This document shows, piece after piece, positions 56,524 to 64,000 of a stretch of 64,000 nucleotides of DNA. The position numbers and the translations under genes were made by a program. Position 1 is the stretch's first letter, and each line of letters begins with the position of its first letter. Below the pieces are notes generated by a model that had not been told where the DNA came from, ran no database searches, and saw only the letters and a program-made list of their open reading frames with translations. The stretch is from Dryomyza anilis. Its lineage: Eukaryota > Arthropoda > Insecta > Diptera > Dryomyzidae. The stretch is taken from assembly GCA_951804985.1 (NCBI GenBank), contig OX638135.1:39220002-39284001 (forward strand). The letters run 5' to 3'.

Positions 56524-57991
56524 CATAGAGATATACAGCTCTTTATGCAAAAAGCTCTATTTCTATTTGCATTTGACTGGATGTAACTTTGATCAACCCA
56601 GATTTCATTGCATATATTTCATTATATTAGCTGAACTTTCAACCCAAAGGGCGTGGGAGCAAATCGTTTGTTAAGAATATGTTTCGGACATCGCCTGAGT
56701 ATATTAAGACTAAATTAAAAAAATCGTAGGCAGGTTTTTAAAAAATTACAATTTTTTCCGTTTTTTTTTTATTTATTTTTTTTTTTGATAAACCGCAAAA
56801 AAAAAATTGAAACCGCTATATTTTATAAATCCTGCCCATTATATTTTTTATTTTTGTCTTAAAATACTCGGGGAGACGTCCGACACATACATATTTTTAA
56901 TAAAAGAATTTGGTCCTACGACTTTTGGGTTGAACTTTTTTTTTGGCTAGGCGTTTGAGTTCTTGATTAGAATCTGAAAGCTAATCGGAATAATATACTA
57001 TGAAATTGGATAAATGTTTTTTTTCTAATAATAAAAAATATTTATTTATTGAGAACGTTACAACATAATTGCTGTGCTGAAATCGTACATAAAATATTAA
57101 ATTAATTCACAATTTATAAATAAAAATTGCATTAAAATTGTTATGTTTTGATATAAAGCAAAACATCCTCAAAGAAGCGGATGTGTCAATGCGGACGCGG
57201 ATCTCAAAATAATGCGGATGCGGTTGTCAATATAGCAAAAATGTTTGCTGAAAAGAGGAAAGCAGCGAATTCTGCTGAAACGGCAAATGACAGTTTGCTG
57301 TTTCAGTGAACTTTTTTTTTATGCTATTAGAACAGACAACTTTAGCTATTTTAACAGATTATTTGCTATTAACTCCAATTCATAAAAAAGAAAATAAAAA
57401 TATATATATTTTTTGTTTTTTTTTATATTTTTTTTTATTTATGATATACTTTTTTTATTTTTATATTATTATTTTTTATTATATTTATTTTATTTATTTT
57501 TATTTATCTCATATTTTTATTTTACCTTTATTTCACAATTTCACTCTTGCATGCGTGAATTATTATTACGTATAAGAAATATCTCATTTAAATAAACATG
57601 TTGTCGAATAAATGTCTACGAATTTTAGACACATTTAGCTGCAGCGTCTCGTGAGTATGGCGCCATCTAGTGCAGGTTAGCTACATTACGATCATTACAG
57701 CACGATCTTGATCACTAGCAGAACTAAGATTCCCATCAAACAGTTCGCTATTGCAGATAAAAGTATGCTGTAAATGCAATTTAAAGTTTGCTTAAATTTA
57801 GCATTCCGAGTTTGCTATTAATAGCAGACTTTTTATTTTGAGTGCAGCAAATCTATTGGCTTTTTTTGACATTTGGCTGCTATAAAAGAGGCAAATGGCG
57901 TCCTTTTTCCTTACGCTCAATTTATCCACAACAATTAAGTAAATCCAATGCTGTAAAAAGATGTCAACAAAAAACCAACATTTTAATGGTA
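56524..57991. repeat. Large inverted repeat, left arm
   Basis: It pairs with 61877-63405. Matching landmarks include AGATATACAGCTCTTTATGC (56528), CTAAATTAAAAAAATCGTAG (56708), GAACAGACAACTTTAGC-type near 57340, TGGCGCCATCTAGTGCAGG (57660) and CGCTCAATTTATCCACAAC (57915). The arm contains its own inner inverted copy: 56640-56720 pairs with 56850-56935 (ACCCAAAG and CTTTTGGGTTGAA). The T-rich ORFs at 57306-57575 are composition artefacts. No gene. Confidence 0.85.
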
Positions 57992-58902
57992 TCACTGATG
58001 TGCATATTGCTAGTGTAGATAACCTGCACGGGATGGCGCCATACTCACGAGACGCTGCAGCTAAATGTGTCCAAAATTCGTAGACTTATACGTAATAATA
58101 ATTCACGCATGCAAGAGTGAAATTGTGAAATAAAGGTAAAATAAAAATATGAGATAAATAAAAATAAATATAATAAAAAATAATAATATAAAAATAAAAA
58201 AAGTATATCATAAATAAAAAAAAAAATATTAAAATACAAAAAAAAAATATTTTTTTATTTTCTTTTTTATGAATTAGAGTTAATAGCAAATAATCTGTTA
58301 AAATAGCTAAAATTGTCTGTTCTAATAGCATAAAAAAAAGTTCACTGAAACAGCAAACTGTCATTTGCTGTTTCAGCAGAATTCGCCGCTTTCATCTTTT
58401 CAGCAAACATTTTTGCTATATTGACAACCTTTTTTTGCTACTGTTACAGACTTTTTATTTTGAGTGTAGAATACCATTTATCTGCAAATGCGGAGCATCC
58501 GCATTGACACATCCGCTTCTTTGAGGATGTTTTGTTTTATATCAAAACATAACAATTTTAATGCAATTTTTATTTATAAATTGTGAATTAATTTAATATT
58601 TTATGAACGATTTCAGCACAGCAATTATGTTGTAACGTTCTCAATAAATAAATATTTTTTATTATTAGAAAAAAAAAAAACATTTATCCAATTTCATAGT
58701 ATATTATTCCGATTAGCTTTCATATTCTAATCAAGAACTCAAACGCCTAGCCAAAAAAAAACCCGAGTATTTTAAGACAAAAATAAAAAATATAATGGGC
58801 AGGATTTATAAAATATAGCGGTTTCAATTTTTTTTGCGGTTTATCAAAAAAAAAAATAAAAAAAAACTATAAAAATTGTAAGCGCGATATTTTAAAAACC
58901 TG
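57992..58902. repeat. Third, inverted copy of the arm sequence
   Basis: 58020-58890 runs parallel to 62200-63180 of the right arm and opposite to the left arm. It therefore forms a second, tighter hairpin with 57200-57690 (loop about 330 bp). About 90 bp are deleted after the A-run at 58755 (GCCTAGCCAAAAAAAAACCC), joining CCCGAGTATTTTAAG. Contains GCATCCGCATTGACACATCC. No gene. Confidence 0.75.
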
Positions 58903-59736
58903 TTTCATGCTGCTCATGTACGCTGATGATATCGACATCATTGAGCAGAGCGTACGAACAGTCAGTGCAGCATTCTCCAGTTTAGAGAGGGAATCGCGTC
59001 GAATGGGTCATACGGTGAACAAGGACAAGACGAAGTACCTAGTGTCAACAAACAAAGAGTACAAGCATCTTGGACAACACGTCACTATTGACAACCACAA
59101 CTTCGAAGTTGTGAAGGACTTCATATACCTAGAAACCAGCATCAACAAGGAAAACAATGTCAGCAATTTTTATTTATAAATTGAACTCATTATCCGAAGA
59201 ATAACTCTTGCCAACAGGTGTTACTTTGGGCTCAGTAGGCAATTGAGGAGCAGAGCCCTCTCTCGACGGACAAAAATTACGCTCTATAAGTCGCTCATCA
59301 TGCCAGTCCTCCTCTATGGCGCTGAGGAATGGACGCTTGCCAACACCGATGAACGAGCTTTAGGAGCGTTCGAGAGAAAGATTCTTCGGAAAATCTATGG
59401 CTCGATATGCGTTGAAAACGAGTACAGAATCAGATGGAACGACGAGCTGTATGAGCTCTACGCCGACATTGACATAGTCAGGCGCATTAAAATCCAGCGC
59501 CTACGCTGGCTTGGACATGTCGAGCGCTCCAGCAAAAAAAAGATTTTCAATTCTGTACCAGTGGTGGTCAACGTAGGAGAGGGCGTCCGAATCTCCGGCC
59601 AAGTGCGAGACAACCTGACAACACTTGGAGTGCAAAACTGGCGCCAGCGCGCGCAATGCAGAAGCGACTTTCGAGGGGTGATTGCTGCGGCCGAAACCCA
59701 TCATGGGTTGTAATGGCCAAATAAGTAAGTAAGTAA
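58903..59736 (+). pseudogene. RTE copy 2, 5'-truncated reverse transcriptase C-terminal part
   Basis: Starts just before the catalytic motif (LLMYADDIDIIEQS), then VSAAFSSLERESRRMG, FIYLETSINKENNV, an insertion at 59164-59189 that shifts the frame, and RRITLANRCYFGLSRQLRSR. The intact C-terminal domain follows (IMPVLLYGAEEWTLANTDER, FERKILRKIYG, RIRWNDELYELYADIDIVRR, IQRLRWLGHVERSS), with a stop at 59711 and the 3' tail AATGGCCAAATAAGTAAG-TAAGTAA. The (GTAA)n tail is typical for RTE elements. 5' truncation fits incomplete target-primed reverse transcription. Confidence 0.88.
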
Positions 59737-60290
59737 TTTTCGCAGCATCTGTAGCACCTCTGCGGCTGTCACCTCCGGGATGTAGCCCGAGTTTGTTGGC
59801 TAGTAGTATTGGCGGTTTCGCACCACCTGTGTAGAGAATAGTGCTGCTACAGCACTGTTCATGGGCTCAGGATTACATGGCCCCTCACTCTGCTCATCAC
59901 CACCTTGTACGCCTTATTACCCCGTTGGATCGATATCCGCATTATCGCGTAGAGCCTTAAAACAGGAGTTCTTACTTGCCCGTATTGCTTTTTTTAGCTG
60001 TTGCCAATAGACTTTGAAGTAAGCATGTAGCGAATCCCACGCCGGGAGGTTTCGCGCGCGTTGAGCGTTCCTGCGCGTCTGGTTGCAGCGTTTTCTGCAT
60101 TCAGTAATTTCCTCGTTCCACCAATATACTGGTGTTCTATTTGGCTTATGTGTTCTTCTAGGCATATCTGCGTCACATGTGGAATACAGTCGCTTCCTCA
60201 TGCTTGTCGCCATGTTTGTGGCTATGTCGTCAGCTATTTCTCCCTAATTCCACACAAGCTGGAAGACTTCGGTGTAGAATGAGTGCTGTT
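59737..60290 (-). pseudogene. R1-like non-LTR element, endonuclease-RT linker fragment
   Basis: On the minus strand from about 60213: SMRKRLYSTCDADMPRRTHK, then PVYWWNEEITECRKRCNQTR, RNAQRAR and YWQQLKKAIRASKNSCFKAL, then DNADIDPTG and stops. The order 'MPRR - PVYWWN - CRKRC - RAIRASK - CF' is typical of the region between endonuclease and RT in R1-clade LINEs. Beyond the stops at about 59917 a shifted frame gives NPEPMNSAVAALFSTQ and SGYIPEVTAAEVLQMLRK, the start of the RT region. Neither nuclease nor RT catalytic motifs remain. R1 proper targets rDNA, but no rDNA is seen here. Confidence 0.7.
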
Positions 60291-61497
60291 TACACCCCTT
60301 GTTGCACTATAAAACAAAGGGTACCATTAGAGAACATTTTTAATTTATGGTCTTATTTTTATTATAGGACTGTTAAATTTTCAAATATAATTATAATTAT
60401 ATTTGAGAGATATAAATAAAAGTTTGACTAATATTTATCAAAGTCAAAAATAATTATATTTGATAAATATTTTCAAAAGTCAACAATAATTTTTATTTTA
60501 GATACATATTTATAAAAATTAAAATTAATTAATTTTTTTGATATAACAAGTCAACAAACAAATTGGCTGAACTTTACATAACCCTAGATAAATCGAAAAC
60601 GTGTCTCACGATTAATATGTAATTATGTTCATGGGCCCCAGTGACCCCATGACCCTTTTTAGTTTTAACAACTGAGTTCATTTTATACACGAATAATATA
60701 TAGATACAAGTGTGGGTTCTCATCGAAAAGAATTTAACTCAGGAGTCTAGTATACAATTTTGTTAAAAAAAATTTAATATTTTATAAAAAAAAATCCACT
60801 GCGGCGTTTCCTCCATGTAGCTTCCCGACGAAATATTGTAATTACCTGTTGGGCCACATTTAGAAAATTTAAAAAAGCGTTTCAGCGTTACCTAATAATT
60901 TCTAAATTTCGTCGTCATTTTGATAAATAATTAAATATTTTTCTCCACAATCAGTATTTCATTATAATTTTTTTTTTTTACATAATTACAAATCCTAATC
61001 GCTATGTTTATCAGATCACAAAAATTACCATATAATTACAAATGTGGCATTTCATTTGAATACCTATATGTTGGTTTAAAGAAAAAAGTATTTTAGAAAA
61101 ATTAGGAAAAAAGGCACAAAAAAACATCAATCAACCCCTTCCCCCCCCCCAAGACATACTGCTGGATCAGTCCCTGATCAAGGAACTCCTCATCCTCCAG
61201 TGTCCATGTCCTAAATCATTTTTATGACATTTCAAGACATAATAAAAAAATGTTTGTCTATGATCATCTTTACATATCCAGGAGCACCTCATCTTCCAAT
61301 GGACATGTCGAAACCTTTGCTTAAATATCATCCAGTAGCAATCGGATGAGTTCAATCTCTCATTTGTCCTCATGTTTTTATAATCATTTTTCTCATAATT
61401 TTTTTCATCTTTTCTCATTTTTTTTTTCATCTTTTTTCATTATTTATTTTCATCTTCAAATGAATGAATTAGCTACGTTCTGATTTTTTCTAATCAT
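60291..61497. other. AT-rich stretch without recognised gene
   Basis: 60370-60560 has repeated AATTATATTTGA-type motifs. 61140 is a C9-10 run. 61170-61320 holds two imperfect direct repeats of AGGAACTCCTCATCCTCCAG / AGGAGCACCTCATCTTCCAA with GACATTTC/GACATGTC. 61378-61455 is a degenerate TTTTTCATC microsatellite. No convincing ORF. Confidence 0.5.
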
Positions 61498-61780
61498 TCA
61501 AAGATTATGAAAATTGAACATACAAATTATTTTCATCAATGATGAAAAAAGATATTTATCAGTAGTGAACAAAAAAATTCTCATCTTTAATGAGGGATAT
61601 AAATTGAGCGATGAGAAAAAAAACCACCGAAGTAAACATGGTGCGAAAACGATCCATGTTATTCGAATTAGCCGATTTGATGGAGTATTATGACTACCAC
61701 AAAATGCACAAAGTGCTCGATATGTTTGACGAACAGAAACATTCTTTTGATAGAAAATTTCAACAATTTGCAAGAGTGTA
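61498..61780 (-). pseudogene. Helix-turn-helix fragment of an insect transposon protein
   Basis: The minus strand reads QIVEIFYQKNVSVRQTYRAL, then CAFCGSHNTPSNRLIRI from about 61767 to 61660. The layout (IVE-FY---SVR-T-RAL---G-HN-PS---I) resembles the DUF4817-type helix-turn-helix that precedes many insect mariner-like or retroelement-linked proteins. Nothing catalytic follows: downstream codons give WIVFAPCLLRWFFFSS and then AT-rich DNA. The ATG is only the first in frame. Family call is from wording only. Confidence 0.45.
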
Positions 61781-61876
61781 AATGGGTAGATCTAAGGTAG
61801 ATCACTAAGAAAAAAAAAGATGATTTCTCATCACGTGTTGAAAAATTCAATCTCAGTTATTTTTAGTTTCACTTTT

Positions 61877-63405
61877 ACCATTAAAAGGTGGTTTTTTATT
61901 GACATCTTTTTACAGCATTGGATTTACTTAATTGTTGTGGATAAATTGAGCGTAAGGAAAAAGGACGCCATTTGCCTTTGTTATAGTAGCCAAATGTCAA
62001 AAAAGCCAATAGATTTGCTGCACTCAAAATAAAAAGTTTGCTTTTAATAGCAAACTCTGAATGCTAAATTTAAGCAAACTTTAAATTGCATTTACAGCAT
62101 ACTTTTATCTGCAATAGCGAACTGTTTGATGGGAATCTTAGTTCTGCTAGTGATCAAGATCGTGCTGTAATGATCGTAATGTAGCTAACCTGCACTAGAT
62201 GGCGCCATACTCACGAGACGCTGACTTTTATTCGACAACATGTTTATTTAAATGAGATATTTCTTATACGTAATAATAATTCACGCATGCAAGAGTGAAA
62301 TTGTGAAATAAAGGTAAAATAAAAATATGAGATAAATAAAAATAAATAAAATAAATATAATAAAAAATAATAATATAAAAATAAAAAAAGTATATCATAA
62401 ATAAAAAAAATATTAAAATACAAAAAAAAAAATATTTTTTTATTTTCTTTTTTATGAATTGGAGTTAATAGCAAATAATCTGTTAAAATAGCTAAAATTG
62501 TCTGTTCTAATAGCATAAAAAAAAAGTTCACTGAAACAGCAAACTGTCATTTGCCGTTTCAGCAGAATTCGCTGCTTTCCTCTTTTCAGCAAACATTTTT
62601 GCTATATTGACAACCTTTTTTTGCTACTGTTACAGACTTTTTATTTTGAGTGTAGAATACCATTTATATTAGGAATGTTGCGGAGCTCTGCATCTGCAAA
62701 CGCGGAGCATCCGCATTATTTTGAGATCCGCGTCCGCATTGACACATCCGCTTCTTTGAGGATGTTTTGCTTTATATCAAAACATAACAATTTTAATGCA
62801 ATTTTTATTTATAAATTGTGAATTAATTTAATATTTTATGAACGATTTCAGCACAGCAATTATGTTGTAACGTTCTCAATAAATAAATATTTTTTATTAT
62901 TAGAAAAAAAACATTTATCCAATTTCATAGTATATTATTCCGATTAGCTTTCAGATTCTAATCAAGAACTCAAACGCCTAGCCAAAAAAAAAGTTCAACC
63001 CAAAAGTCGTAGGACCAAATTCTTTTATTAAAAATATGTATGTGTCGGACGTCTCCCCGAGTATTTTAAGACAAAAATAAAAAATATAATGGGCAGGATT
63101 TATAAAATATAGCTGTTTCAATTTTTTTTTTGCGGTTTATCAAAAAAAAAATAAAAAAAAACGGAAAAAATTATAAGCGCGATTTTTTAAAAACCTGCCT
63201 ACGATTTTTTTAATTTAGTCTTAATATACTCAGGCGATGTCCGAAACGTATTCTTAACAAAAGATTTGCTCCCACGCCTTTTGGGTTGAAAGTTCAGCTA
63301 ATATAATGAAATATATGCAATGAAATCTGTGATGATCAAAGTTACATCCAGTCAAATGCAAATAGAAATAGAGCTTTTTGCATAAAGAGCTGTATATCTC
63401 TATGC
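61877..63405. repeat. Large inverted repeat, right arm
   Basis: Reverse complement of 56524-57991, with CGATGTCCGAAACGTATTC near 63235, AGAGCTGTATATCTCTATG near 63388 and GTTGTGGATAAATTGAGCG near 61933. It is more complete than the left arm: it includes the full 62022-62652 MITE and the GCGGAGCTCTGCATCTGC segment. Confidence 0.85.
62022..62652. mobile_element. 631-bp MITE with CACTCAAAATAAAAAGT ends
   Basis: CACTCAAAATAAAAAGTTTGC at 62022 (first 17 bases shared) and ACTTTTTATTTTGAGTG ending at 62652. The interior is rich in TTTGCTGTTTCAGC-type motifs and A/T runs. Truncated copies lie at about 57230-57860 and 58020-58468. Target duplication not clear. No real ORF; the reading at 62244-62531 is an A/T-run artefact. 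Confidence 0.6.
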
Positions 63406-63562
63406 AAAAAACTCTATTTCTTTATTCGTTATTTATTCAAATATTTTGAATAACGAATAAATTTTTATTTGTATGGAAATCATTTCAAATTTCATTGAGT
63501 TTTTTTTTTAATCGTTATTCAAAACATTATTTAGAATAAATTTGTATTCACAAATATATTTT
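63406..63562. other. AT-rich spacer
   Basis: Repeated ATTATTCAAATATTTTGAATAA-like inverted motifs (ATTCAAATATTTTGAATAAC near 63437). No gene. Confidence 0.4.
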
Positions 63563-64000
63563 TATACCCTACACCTATGAGGTACAGGGTATATTAACTT
63601 TGTGCATATATTGTAACGCCCCTTAGGAGGCGTTTCCGGTATGGAAAAGTATATATATTCTTGATCAGCATCACTACCCGAGTCCGTTTAGCCATGTCCG
63701 TCTGTCTGTCCGTCTTGCTGTCTTGCTGTCCGAATACAGAATAACTTGAGAAATACTGATCAGAATGCGATGAAATTTCGACTCAATATATTTTAGCCAA
63801 AAGTAGGAACTGAGTTTGAAAATGAGCCAAATCGGTTAACGGACACGCCCACCTCCCATACAAGTCACTTTTATATAACTTTTTCGGAACTAATAACTCG
63901 AAAAGTATTCAAGATATAGTTATAAAATTTAAAACATATTGTTATAATTCATACAAAAATATGTGGTCCAAAAATGGGCGTGAACCGCCCACCTTTTTTT
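63563..64000 (-). mobile_element. mini-me-like element B, copy 6 (runs off window)
   Basis: Reverse B starting TATACCCTACACCTATGAGG, with the GTCTGTCTGTCCGTCTTGC tract near 63701 and GGACACGCCCACCTCCCATA near 63841. It most resembles B copy 2 (9181-9904). The left end lies beyond 64000. Confidence 0.75.

Noticed and set aside
57306..57595. Phe/Tyr/Ile-rich ORFs here and at 58086-58364 and 62244-62531
   Set aside because: They are translations of T- and A-rich low-complexity DNA in the inverted-repeat arms.
59737..60290. R1 element as evidence of ribosomal DNA
   Set aside because: Only a linker fragment is present and no 28S rRNA sequence is seen nearby; R1-clade elements also occur outside rDNA.

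Overview
The window looks like transposon-dense, probably heterochromatic DNA of a higher fly (Diptera, Schizophora likely). The DNA is AT-rich. It carries many copies of mini-me-type repeats with a GTCY/GACR proto-microsatellite, Ty3/gypsy elements, non-LTR elements of RTE, R1 and Jockey/CR1 type, a Tc1-like transposon and a large AATAT satellite. Species cannot be fixed from sequence alone. I recognise no host gene, tRNA or rRNA. Every coding stretch I can name comes from a mobile element, and nearly all are broken.

Layout. (1) 1-6920: block D1, made of a 92-bp minisatellite, mini-me-like elements (called A and B here), a foldback element (T8) carrying a TA-flanked element with a GC-rich ORF (P), a Tc1-like relic split by an A element, and a 365-bp MITE. 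(2) 6921-36160: three tandem versions of one composite (about 7010-12275, 12276-22790, 22791-36160). The composite is a TA-flanked element (F) holding an A element, a Ty3/gypsy element of CsRn1/Kabuki type (G1) and a LINE (J). The second version also received a young gag-protease-only gypsy element (G2). The third keeps most of G1 pol, split by 8.1 kb of (AATAT)n. (3) 36161-49900: an older repeat H, then further copies of block D (37394-39228, 39229-45900, 47939-49889). (4) 49900-56500: lower-copy AT-rich DNA, then an RTE LINE inserted in another TA-flanked element. (5) 56524-63405: a 6.9-kb inverted repeat holding RTE, R1 and helix-turn-helix fragments. (6) 63563-64000: a B element running off the end.

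Insertion order can be read from occupied and empty sites inside the window. H is older than F, because empty F sites lie at about 3865 and 44219. F is older than G1 (target duplication ACCT), and G1 is older than G2 (target duplication CTAC). A elements interrupt F with no visible target duplication. The segmental copies are about 99% identical by eye, so the amplification is recent. The most unusual object is the apparently perfect 1620-unit AATAT array between the RNase H and integrase regions of a single retrotransposon.
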